Origin: Candidatus Hodarchaeota archaeon
GTDB lineage: Archaea > Asgardarchaeota > Heimdallarchaeia > Hodarchaeales > Hodarchaeaceae
Length of the DNA stretch: 6,635 nucleotides
Assembly: GCA_030589605.1 (NCBI GenBank)
Contig: JAUUVJ010000233.1
Coordinates: 1-6,635, forward strand
Direction of reading: 5' to 3'
Shown here: one piece after another, positions 1 to 6,109 of the stretch
How the letters are laid out: each line of letters starts with the position of its first letter
How positions within the stretch are numbered: position 1 is the stretch's first letter
Notes under the pieces: model-generated
Told to the model about the DNA's origin: nothing
Seen by the model: only the letters and a program-made list of their open reading frames with translations
The model's database searches: none
Translations under genes and position numbers: made by a program

Positions 1-64
1 CAAATTGAAAATTTACAGTCTGTTTATTAATGAATCTCTGTGATTTTTTCAAAGTAAGAAAGTA

Positions 65-76
65 TGCAAATTTGCA
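65..76. promoter_or_regulatory. Perfect 12-bp palindrome upstream of the TIR-PFK gene, possible operator
   Basis: TGCAAATTTGCA is its own reverse complement. It lies 17 bp upstream of the first TATA-like box of the TIR-PFK gene, where an archaeal activator or repressor dimer could bind. The symmetry is seen directly. The regulatory role is inferred only from position, and AT-rich palindromes of this size can occur by chance. Confidence 0.3.
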
Positions 77-93
77 GTTCAAATAATAAAAGG

Positions 94-101
94 TATAAAA
101 T
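94..101 (+). promoter_or_regulatory. Candidate TATA box (distal) for the TIR-PFK gene
   Basis: TATAAAAT preceded by the purine-rich stretch AATAAAAGG resembles an archaeal TATA box with a BRE. Transcription would start near 120-126 and give a leader of about 60-110 nt. A second box at 155-161 competes with it. The sequence alone does not show which is used, or whether both are. Confidence 0.3.
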
Positions 102-154
102 AACCGTATAATTAAATACTATTTCACTACTAGAAGAATAAGATTGAAAAGCAC

Positions 155-161
155 TATAAAT
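155..161 (+). promoter_or_regulatory. Candidate TATA box (proximal) for the TIR-PFK gene
   Basis: TATAAAT preceded by GAAAAGCAC fits an archaeal BRE/TATA pair. Its centre is about 29 bp upstream of the ATG at 187, so transcription from it would begin almost at that ATG. That would give a leaderless mRNA for the long form, or a leader of about 45 nt for a start at 232. Confidence 0.35.
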
Positions 162-186
162 CAACAGATTTAAAAGAGCTAGCTAG

Positions 187-2445
187 ATGGAAAAAAGTGA
201 TCTTACCAAAAACAATAGGGAGAGCAATTGGATGAAAATATACTTCTCTTACGATCCTGAAGATAGGTTTCTAATTAAAGAAATTTACGAATGCCTTTGT
301 ACACAACCAAACTTTGATATTTCTTTCTCGGAAATACAAATAGAACTGGATAGAAATCGTCCCAGAGTAATCCTAAACCAAACCCATGAACCTGAAGTAT
401 TTATCTTATTTTGGAGGAATAATATAACAGAAATACAGGAGATAGAGATAACAACTTCTAGACAAATTCCTACGATTAAAAAGAGGTTAGTGGTAAATCT
501 AGGGGATTTAGTTCTACCAGAAGAACAATTTTCAACCCAAGAATGGTCTCAAATCGTTATTGATGAATTCGATGAAACCTTGCTATCTAGAGAATACTCT
601 GAGAATGACAGGAAAAAATTTATTTCAAGTGTTGCAAACGAATTTGCAAAAAAAATCACAGAGGAAATAGGAAGAATTTGGTTTGTGGAACCAGGTTTAC
701 CCTCAGGATATCCATTTTTTTACGAAAAACACGTGATTGAAGAATATTTGAAAGGAAAAGGTGAGCTTTCTAAAGAATATGTAGAGAAAGGATGCTGTAA
801 AGAATGGCCGACAGTGATTCATCAAATAAGAAAACATCCTTTAGAAAATCCTGTTCAAGCAAGTGATATAGGAGATTATCGAGATATTCCACCTGGTACA
901 AATAATGTACAAAAGAAATGGAAAACAGAGAAAGATTTGGAATCTTTGAAATCTATAGAACCTCAAGTCATTTCCGCAGCCCTTGTTACAAAATTTGATC
1001 CTAAACAGCTTAAGGAATGCGGATTAACTTTTCCAGAAGCTGGACCTAGAAAATACCACTACTATCCAAAAAAAAATAGTTTAAATGTTGGAATTATAGT
1101 ATCAGGTGGTATAGCTCCTGGGATAAATGCTGTTATCTCAGGTATCGTAAAAAGACACTTTTTATATGCCGGTATAGAAGAAAGAAAGCGAGAACCCTAT
1201 AATCTAGAAATTTTAGGGTTTAATAGTGGTTTTTCGGGGTTTTTGCAACGATCTACAAATTTGTTTACAAAATTAACTCCAAACCAAGTTGAATCACAAA
1301 CGAATTTAGGTGGTTCAATATTAGGAACATCCCGTACGGACGAACTCTTACATCCACATCCAAAAATACGCTTAGGGAACCTAATGAAGGTTTACGGTCA
1401 AATTGCTCGACTTGTAGACATTTTGTACATAATTGGAGGAGATGGTAGTATGAGAGCAGCTCATATGATCTGGAAGAAATCACAAGAAAATGACGAAAAG
1501 CATCCTTTGTCAGTGATTACTATACCTAAAACAATGGATAATGACATATTGTGGGTTTGGCAATCTTTTGGCTTTTTATCAGCTGTTGAGAGGGCAAAAA
1601 ACGCTATACAATTATTAGAAACTGAAGCAAGATCTAATCCCCGACTTTGTATCATTCAGCTATTTGGATCAGATTCAGGTTTTGTAGCAAGTCATGCCGC
1701 CATAGCTAGTGGTGTATGTGATGCTGTTCTAATTCCAGAGATAGAATTTAGTATGGACGATCTTTTCAATCACATTAAAACGAAATTAGAAAATAAAAGG
1801 AAAAAGGACTCTGGAGGACTCTGGGGGGTGATTGTTATGGCTGAAACAGCTATACCAACAGATATTGATGAGTATATCGCATCTGAAACTAAGATATATG
1901 ATCTACAATTAACTTCAGAAGAGCTAAAAGCCATTAAAATTTATAAACGGAATCGGAGGCGAGTTTTTGGTCAAACACCAGATGCTTTACGTTCAGCTGG
2001 TTTGAAAGTTGTTTCACATGTTCTTCAACAGAAAATAAATGAAATGAAAGATGATTATTGGAAAAATTTCAGAGTTTTTACAAATGAACCACGTCATCTT
2101 ATTCGTGCAATCCCACCCAGCAGCTCTGACATAATCTTTGCAAACAGGCTAGGATCTTTAGCTGTCGATTGTGCTATGGCTGGCTATACTGATTTTATGA
2201 TAAGTCAATGGTTAACAGAATATGTAATGATCCCACTAGATCTGGTTGTACTTGGAAAAAAACGTATACCTAAAAAAGGGATTTTTTGGAAATCTGTAAT
2301 CGCAAATACAGGACAACCAGCAAATCTAGATACTTATACAGACAAAAAACGAAGAGAAGAAGAACTCAGAACAAAGCATAAAAAGGTTGAGGGGTTTTTG
2401 AATACTGCTCATAAGATAGAAACAACACAAGAAAGAGAACAATAA
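187..2445 (+). CDS. TIR-like domain fused to ATP-type 6-phosphofructokinase
   Basis: 752 residues. Residues 16-110 look like a TIR fold: strand and loop KIYFSYDPED, a later hydrophobic strand EVFILFW (70-76), a helix with QEIEITTSR in which Glu85 (or Glu87) lies where TIR NADases carry the catalytic Glu, then RLVVNLGDLVLP. Residues 131-285 are not assigned. From about 286 the protein is phosphofructokinase, opening with AGPRKY as in plant and trypanosome enzymes. It then shows SGGIAPGIN (306-314), GTSR with Arg383, GGDGS (417-421), PKTMDND (447-453, catalytic Asp451), Arg486, Glu553, and RHLIRAIPP (636-644) followed by AMAGYT. The family transfers phosphate to fructose 6-phosphate in the cytosol. 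Gly420 fits ATP as donor, while Lys448 is shared with PPi-type and group II/III enzymes. E. coli Arg171 corresponds to Ser495, so activity is uncertain. An in-frame TAG just before 187 limits N-terminal extension. A start at 232 (Met16), directly before the TIR strand, is a serious alternative. The PFK assignment is firm, the TIR assignment good, and the joint role unknown. Confidence 0.9.
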   Translation: MEKSDLTKNNRESNWMKIYFSYDPEDRFLIKEIYECLCTQPNFDISFSEIQIELDRNRPRVILNQTHEPEVFILFWRNNITEIQEIEITTSRQIPTIKKRLVVNLGDLVLPEEQFSTQEWSQIVIDEFDETLLSREYSENDRKKFISSVANEFAKKITEEIGRIWFVEPGLPSGYPFFYEKHVIEEYLKGKGELSKEYVEKGCCKEWPTVIHQIRKHPLENPVQASDIGDYRDIPPGTNNVQKKWKTEKDLESLKSIEPQVISAALVTKFDPKQLKECGLTFPEAGPRKYHYYPKKNSLNVGIIVSGGIAPGINAVISGIVKRHFLYAGIEERKREPYNLEILGFNSGFSGFLQRSTNLFTKLTPNQVESQTNLGGSILGTSRTDELLHPHPKIRLGNLMKVYGQIARLVDILYIIGGDGSMRAAHMIWKKSQENDEKHPLSVITIPKTMDNDILWVWQSFGFLSAVERAKNAIQLLETEARSNPRLCIIQLFGSDSGFVASHAAIASGVCDAVLIPEIEFSMDDLFNHIKTKLENKRKKDSGGLWGVIVMAETAIPTDIDEYIASETKIYDLQLTSEELKAIKIYKRNRRRVFGQTPDALRSAGLKVVSHVLQQKINEMKDDYWKNFRVFTNEPRHLIRAIPPSSSDIIFANRLGSLAVDCAMAGYTDFMISQWLTEYVMIPLDLVVLGKKRIPKKGIFWKSVIANTGQPANLDTYTDKKRREEELRTKHKKVEGFLNTAHKIETTQEREQ
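217..224 (+). promoter_or_regulatory. Possible ribosome binding site favouring a start at 232
   Basis: AGGGAGAG ends 7 nt before the in-frame ATG at 232, a good Shine-Dalgarno spacing. No comparable purine block precedes the ATG at 187. Met16 also falls immediately before the first TIR strand. Together these suggest the protein may be 737 rather than 752 residues, although a leaderless start at 187 from the proximal TATA box remains possible. Confidence 0.35.
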
Positions 2446-2448
2446 CCC

Positions 2449-2474
2449 TTTTATCTTTTTTTTTAATTTTTATT
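2449..2474 (+). terminator. T-rich terminator of the TIR-PFK gene
   Basis: Right after the TAA stop the plus strand carries TTTTATC, a run of nine T and further T-rich sequence. This is the U-rich type of signal at which archaeal RNA polymerase terminates. There is no strong hairpin. It lies in the 49-bp gap between two convergent genes. The minus strand here is A-rich, so it would not serve the opposing gene. Confidence 0.5.
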
Positions 2475-2494
2475 AAATCTATGATCATTAGATT

Positions 2495-3511
2495 CTAATA
2501 GGAGGTTGAAGAATAATACCTAACTTTTCTTGGTTTACCCTTTTTTGTTTCTCCCCTTTTTGTAGTTTTTTTTCTGATTAACTTATTAGTGGTCATATCA
2601 TTGAGAAGGACACCTACAATTGAGAATGGTAATTCGTATTCTAAACTCACTGAAGCTTGTGTACAACAATAAGGATCATTCGCCCTTGTTTTAAAATAAT
2701 TTTGAATTTCCAGATACTTTCGGGTTAGTTCGCTTTTATAATTCTGTGTTAAAATGATATAATCTTCAAATAATGGAAATTCTTTTTGTACTTTTTTCTC
2801 CTGAATTAGTTGTTGAATGATATCAAGTATCTGAGTTGTTTCAACATCTAATGCTTTCGCTATTTCATCTACGTGCCGATCTTTTGTACTTTGAACTTTT
2901 TCTTCAAGATACATTATTATTATATCTTTCCATGCCATCTTTTGTTTTTTGGCTTTTGCAATCCGTTCCTCAATAGCAACAGCTCTTAGTTGTATTAACG
3001 TTGAATCCTCTAATATTGCTGCTTTTTTCTTATCAATCGCAATTTTTGTTTCTCCCCTTTTTGTAGGTACTTTTTTCTTTGTTTTTCTCTTAGCTGGTAC
3101 TTTCTTAGCTTTTTTTGCCTTTGTTTTTGGCTTACATGAAGTACATAAATCACCAGCACGAATATTTGTTTGAATAAGTTTTCTCTCACTCATAAATGTA
3201 ATAATATTTGCTTCTTTCTCGCCAGATAACACTTGAAACCATTTGTTAATGAGATCAAGTACCCCACGGTTATTACTTGCTATATTTTCATGCAATCCAA
3301 AGGGAGTGTTCCATTCTTCAATTGCTTTCAGTGGTTTCTTTGATAATTTCAGCTTAAAGGTTGATTCTTGTAACTCAAATTGAATACTAGTTGTTTTCAA
3401 TGTTTTGATATTGGAATTATTATATTCGTGATTAAGCATAAATTCCCATACAGAATGAACAGTTTTAGCTGTACAGGATAATGGTAAGCTGCATTCACTA
3501 CAAGCTTTCAT
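2495..3511 (-). CDS. Unrecognised protein with paired cysteines, basic linker and two predicted winged helices
   Basis: I do not recognise the family. Counting from Met at 3511 (338 residues), the N-terminus has Cys4, Cys7 and Cys13 (CSECSLPLSC), and a second pair CTSC lies at 123-126, so two CxxC knuckles about 115 residues apart could form one split zinc site. Residues 127-163 are a Lys/Arg-rich, probably disordered tract ending in TKRGETK. About 192-244 (DEIAKALDVE, then IIQQLIQEKK) and 262-315 (LLNDMTTNKLIRKK) read like winged helix-turn-helix segments. The basic C-terminus repeats TKRGETK. A nucleic-acid-binding role, perhaps in transcription or chromatin, is inferred. Start choice: the frame is open from a TTG at 3541, with ATGs at 3526 and 3511. 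I prefer 3511 because it opens directly on the cysteine motif, but 3526 is nearly as good. The gene has its own promoter-like element upstream and a palindrome at the start region. Confidence 0.75.
   Translation of the reverse strand: MKACSECSLPLSCTAKTVHSVWEFMLNHEYNNSNIKTLKTTSIQFELQESTFKLKLSKKPLKAIEEWNTPFGLHENIASNNRGVLDLINKWFQVLSGEKEANIITFMSERKLIQTNIRAGDLCTSCKPKTKAKKAKKVPAKRKTKKKVPTKRGETKIAIDKKKAAILEDSTLIQLRAVAIEERIAKAKKQKMAWKDIIIMYLEEKVQSTKDRHVDEIAKALDVETTQILDIIQQLIQEKKVQKEFPLFEDYIILTQNYKSELTRKYLEIQNYFKTRANDPYCCTQASVSLEYELPFSIVGVLLNDMTTNKLIRKKTTKRGETKKGKPRKVRYYSSTSY
2542..2565 (-). repeat. 24-bp exact direct repeat, copy 1 (C-terminal TKRGETK)
   Basis: This stretch is identical over 24 bp to 3043-3066. 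Both copies are read in the same frame of the minus-strand gene and encode TKRGETK. This copy lies near the basic C-terminus of the protein. Confidence 0.85.
3043..3066 (-). repeat. 24-bp exact direct repeat, copy 2 (end of basic linker)
   Basis: Identical over 24 bp to 2542-2565, offset by 501 bp (167 codons). It encodes TKRGETK at the end of the Lys/Arg-rich linker. Identity at the DNA level, including third codon positions, suggests recent copying or gene conversion rather than only convergent protein sequence. Confidence 0.85.
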
Positions 3512-3527
3512 AAAAAAACCCTTCATC

Positions 3528-3539
3528 GGTTTTAAAACC
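3528..3539. promoter_or_regulatory. Perfect 12-bp palindrome at the start of the paired-cysteine/winged-helix gene
   Basis: GGTTTTAAAACC is its own reverse complement. It sits 1 bp upstream of the ATG at 3526 and 16 bp upstream of the ATG at 3511, about 40 bp downstream of the TATA-like box. If translation starts at either ATG it lies in the 5' leader, where a dimeric repressor, perhaps the encoded winged-helix protein itself, could act. The role is inference from position. Confidence 0.35.
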
Positions 3540-3578
3540 AATTCAGTCTATTTAGTACTGCTATCAACACACTATTAG

Positions 3579-3586
3579 TTTATAAA
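3579..3586 (-). promoter_or_regulatory. TATA box for the paired-cysteine/winged-helix gene
   Basis: TTTATAAA, reading CTTTATAAACT on the minus strand, would place transcription start near 3556. The leader would be about 30 nt to the ATG at 3526 or 45 nt to that at 3511. It makes this gene a transcription unit separate from the FAD-dehydrogenase gene behind it. Confidence 0.45.
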
Positions 3587-3597
3587 GATCAACTTTC

Positions 3598-3619
3598 AAA
3601 TAATAACAAAAATTATTAC
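3598..3619 (-). terminator. Weak U-rich hairpin terminator of the FAD-dehydrogenase gene
   Basis: On the minus strand TAATAA and TTATTA form a 6-bp AT-only stem around the loop TTTTTG, followed by TTTG. It begins about 28 nt after the stop codon of the dehydrogenase gene. The stem is weak. The U-rich character would suit archaeal termination. Confidence 0.3.
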
Positions 3620-3646
3620 TTATTTCTTTTTGATAATCGCATCATC

Positions 3647-5068
3647 CTAATTCGACAAGATTCGCTTATTTATTGATCTTCCTGCTATTAATCCTGAGAC
3701 GCTGGCTTGAACTAATGATCGAGTAATCCCCGCGCCGTCACCAATGGCATATAATCCATTAACTTCGGTTTCAAGATCATTAGATACTTTAATTTTGGTG
3801 GAATAATATTTTGTTTCTACCCCATAGAGCAAAGTGTTATTTGAATTGACCCCAGGCATAATATTATCGAGAGCTTCGATCATTTCTAGGATACTACACA
3901 AATGTCTGTAAGGTAGGACAAAAGATAAATCTCCTGGAATGGCTTCTTTTAATGTGGGTTCTATTGTTGATCTTCGAATTCGTTCATAATTCGATCTTCT
4001 TCCTCGTTTGAGATCAGCAAGTCGTTGAACAATAACATTTCCTTTTGTTAACAGGTTAGCTAATTTACTTACAGAACGTCCATAAGCTAGAGGATCATCA
4101 AATGGTTCTGTGAATCTACTACTTACTAATAAAGCAAAATTAGTGTTTTTTGTTTCTTTTTCTTTACTTGAGTAAGAATGTCCATTTACAGTGATCCATT
4201 CCTCTCCTGTTTCTCGTTCATAGACAATTTCTTTAGTTACTTCTCCTTTCGGGCATACACAAAATGTTCTACATTCTTGTTCGAAAGTTGGTGCATAGAA
4301 CTTTGCTTTGAACTCATATAATAAATCAGTCAGATGAGAACTGATTTCAGCTGGTAACTCTACTCTAACCCCAATATCCACGGGATTATTCTCTACGGAT
4401 AACCCAATTCTCTTCGATTCTTTTCTAGTCCACGCAGCACCAGAGCGACCAGTTGCCATTATTACAAAAGATCCTTGGTACTCATCTTTATTGGTAATTA
4501 CACCCTCAATTTTCCCATTTTCAATTACTAGTTCCTTTACGGTTTCATTAAAATGCACTACTACTTTAGAAGATGCAATTAAATGATCGTACATAGCCGT
4601 TAAGACCTGTGCACATCGATCTGTCCCAATATGAAGTAACCTATATGGTATTAGGGTAATTCCATACTTTAGAGCTGTTTTTCTTGCTTCATGAACAGCA
4701 TCCCCTTTTCCAGTAACTAAACGGTTTCTAGATGTTCCGTAATGAACATAAAGTTCTTCTACTTCCCTCATATGTTTTTCAAGGGTACTCAATTGGATAT
4801 AATCAGATAAATAACCCCCAATGTCAGCAGTAAGTGTGAGCTTGCCGTCAGAAAACGCACCTGCGCCACCCCATCCCTGCATCACTTCATTTTTCCCTTT
4901 TTTCCGATTAGCTACTCTTTCCCGAAGATCATTTCCACTATCAAACATAAGTATCTTAATATCTTTTTTTTCTGATTTAATAAGCTCTAATGCAGAAAAA
5001 ATCCCCGCAGGACCAGTTCCGATGATTATAGCATCGTATTTTTGTGAAATATTCTTTTCAGAGTTCAT
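3647..5068 (-). CDS. FAD-dependent dehydrogenase, COG2509 type
   Basis: 473 residues, a normal full length for this group. The N-terminal Rossmann motif is GTGPAG (17-22), with Asp43 at the end of the second strand, where Glu usually binds the adenosine ribose. Next comes the family hallmark GWGGAGAFSDGKL (65-77). VIMATGRSG (202-210) matches the second conserved strand of two-dinucleotide-binding flavoproteins, and AIGDGAGITRSLVQAS (441-456) is the C-terminal FAD-contact motif. There is no signal peptide or membrane segment, so the protein is expected in the cytosol. The family is annotated as uncharacterised FAD-dependent dehydrogenases with no established substrate, and neighbours here give no clue. 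Cysteines occur in TFCVCPKG (268-275); whether they bind metal or are redox active is open. The ATG at 5068 follows a TATA-like box at a distance typical of leaderless or near-leaderless archaeal mRNAs, and lacks a good Shine-Dalgarno site. Confidence 0.9.
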   Translation of the reverse strand: MNSEKNISQKYDAIIIGTGPAGIFSALELIKSEKKDIKILMFDSGNDLRERVANRKKGKNEVMQGWGGAGAFSDGKLTLTADIGGYLSDYIQLSTLEKHMREVEELYVHYGTSRNRLVTGKGDAVHEARKTALKYGITLIPYRLLHIGTDRCAQVLTAMYDHLIASSKVVVHFNETVKELVIENGKIEGVITNKDEYQGSFVIMATGRSGAAWTRKESKRIGLSVENNPVDIGVRVELPAEISSHLTDLLYEFKAKFYAPTFEQECRTFCVCPKGEVTKEIVYERETGEEWITVNGHSYSSKEKETKNTNFALLVSSRFTEPFDDPLAYGRSVSKLANLLTKGNVIVQRLADLKRGRRSNYERIRRSTIEPTLKEAIPGDLSFVLPYRHLCSILEMIEALDNIMPGVNSNNTLLYGVETKYYSTKIKVSNDLETEVNGLYAIGDGAGITRSLVQASVSGLIAGRSINKRILSN

Positions 5069-5077
5069 TTTACCATT

Positions 5078-5546
5078 AAAGTGCTAGTTTCGATGATATA
5101 TTTACTCTTTTCTGAAAACAGTTTTCATGTTCTTGGTCTCAGACTTCTTTTACTAACTCTATTCTTATCGTACTGATTAATATAACCACAAGGTAACTTA
5201 TTACTGATGGAATTAGTGTGTAGCCATTATTGTAGGTGATTTATATCGGTCAGGCACTTTTTCAAAGATTACAGGTTGGATCGATGAAATAACGCGAAAT
5301 TTGGAAAAACCTATTCTCATTATCATTACTGCCAAGAAACAAGATTTAGTAAGTAAAGAAGATATGCAGAAACAACTTTCAGAGTTAACAGAATCGTTTT
5401 CCTCAATTAATGATCGATATCCAAGTGTTTTCGATGCAACTAATTCTATCCTTGCCACTTCTGCAAAAACAGGACATAATTTATAAGAAATTTTTCAACT
5501 GGGTTTAGTTAAAGCATTGTTTTTCCATTATGAAGATAAAATCTGA
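5078..5546 (+). pseudogene. Decayed Ras/Rab-like small GTPase gene
   Basis: From 5190 one frame reads VTYY-stop-WN-stop-CVAIIVGDL, then WIDEITRNLEKPILIII, TAKKQDL (G4, normally NKxDL), ATSAKTGHNL (G5, SAK), stop, and EIFQLGLVKALFF to the TGA at 5544. This is the C-terminal half of a Ras-superfamily GTPase, interrupted by TGA (5205), TAG (5214) and TAA (5484). The last stop replaces one codon within the usual end helix. Farther upstream, short matches in shifted frames continue the family order: KVLVSMIYLLFSENSF (5078-5125), then LG, SDFF and TNSILI, which fit the region around switch I after two single-base shifts. The P-loop GxxxxGK[ST] and the G3 DTAGQ are not found. In the family these proteins are GTP switches in trafficking or signalling; this copy cannot make one. 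The longest intact piece, from a TTG at 5301 to 5486, would hold only G4 and G5. The C-terminal part is clear, the 5' boundary and frameshifts less so. Confidence 0.8.
5096..5103 (-). promoter_or_regulatory. TATA box for the FAD-dehydrogenase gene
   Basis: The minus strand reads AGAGTAAATATATC, a BRE/TATA-like element centred about 31 bp before the ATG at 5068. It predicts transcription starting within a few nt of that ATG. It lies inside the 5' remains of the GTPase pseudogene on the other strand. Confidence 0.4.
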
Positions 5547-5618
5547 GATGAAAATACACTAAAAATCTAGATAATTATTTTTTATGTCAAATATCCTATT
5601 TTCAATTGGTGTTTTAAT

Positions 5619-6050
5619 ATGTCAAACTCGTTTACAATTAATATGAAAAAAACTGGCCCAATGCAATTCACAACCACTTTTGATAAGAATTTTCCTGAAT
5701 TGTTTTTTGACGAACCTGAATCCGTTGAAGGTGGACTAGACCAATATCCCAATGCCTCGCGCGTATTGACCGCAGCAGTCGCAAATTGTTTATCTGCTTC
5801 GTTTACATTCTGCACAAATAAAATGAAAGTTCCATTAAAAGAATTAGAGACGATAGCAACATGTACGACTGATCGTAATGAAGAAGGGTATATTCGAATT
5901 AAAACCATCCATGTTGAAATTAAACCTATATTTGAACCAGAGTCAGAGGAAAAGAAACAAAAAAGATGTATGAGTATTTTTCGTAAATATTGTGTGGTTT
6001 CAAAATCAGTTGAGGAAGGAATTGAAGTCTCTGTTAATATCACCTCATAA
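5619..6050 (+). CDS. OsmC/Ohr family protein, peroxiredoxin-like
   Basis: 143 residues, the usual size. The central helix AAVANCLSASFTFC carries Cys57, and KYCVVSKSVEEGIEV carries Cys125. These match the two redox cysteines of OsmC/Ohr proteins, which reduce organic hydroperoxides by a thiol mechanism, commonly as dimers in the cytosol. A third cysteine, Cys65, lies two helical turns after Cys57. The strand-rich N-terminus (TINMKKTGPMQF) and the conserved GG..YPNASRVLTAA (38-53) before the first cysteine also fit. I infer a role in peroxide or thiol homeostasis, but many archaeal OsmC-like proteins are uncharacterised and the substrate is unknown. The ATG at 5619 follows GGTG 7 nt upstream, a weak ribosome site. 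The AT-rich stretch around 5572-5579 could be its TATA box. It stands alone: a pseudogene lies before it and a convergent gene after it. Confidence 0.87.
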   Translation: MSNSFTINMKKTGPMQFTTTFDKNFPELFFDEPESVEGGLDQYPNASRVLTAAVANCLSASFTFCTNKMKVPLKELETIATCTTDRNEEGYIRIKTIHVEIKPIFEPESEEKKQKRCMSIFRKYCVVSKSVEEGIEVSVNITS

Positions 6051-6109
6051 TAGAATCTTTAACTGAAGTATTAAGGTAAAAGTTTGTAGAAAAATATTTC
6101 TATTCTTGA

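Noticed and set aside
1807..1826. Short tandem repeat GGACTCTGGA/GGACTCTGGG
   Set aside because: Only two 10-bp units with one mismatch inside the PFK coding frame, encoding an ordinary loop (DSGGLWG); not convincing as a functional repeat.
2949..3173. A 74-residue hydrophobic plus-strand frame that could pass for a membrane protein
   Set aside because: It is the complement of the Lys/Arg-rich linker; antisense of AAA/AAG codons yields Phe/Leu runs.
5213..5458. An 81-residue minus-strand reading frame
   Set aside because: It is antisense to the clearly GTPase-like plus-strand sequence and has no recognisable motif.
5301..5486. A 61-residue plus-strand reading frame from TTG as a genuine small protein
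   Set aside because: Its sequence continues a small GTPase on both sides through stop codons, and it holds only the G4-G5 part. It is a surviving segment of the pseudogene.
5582..6043. A 153-residue minus-strand reading frame opposite the OsmC gene
   Set aside because: The plus strand encodes OsmC/Ohr hallmarks with both cysteines; the minus frame shows low-complexity Ser/Phe-rich sequence typical of an antisense shadow.
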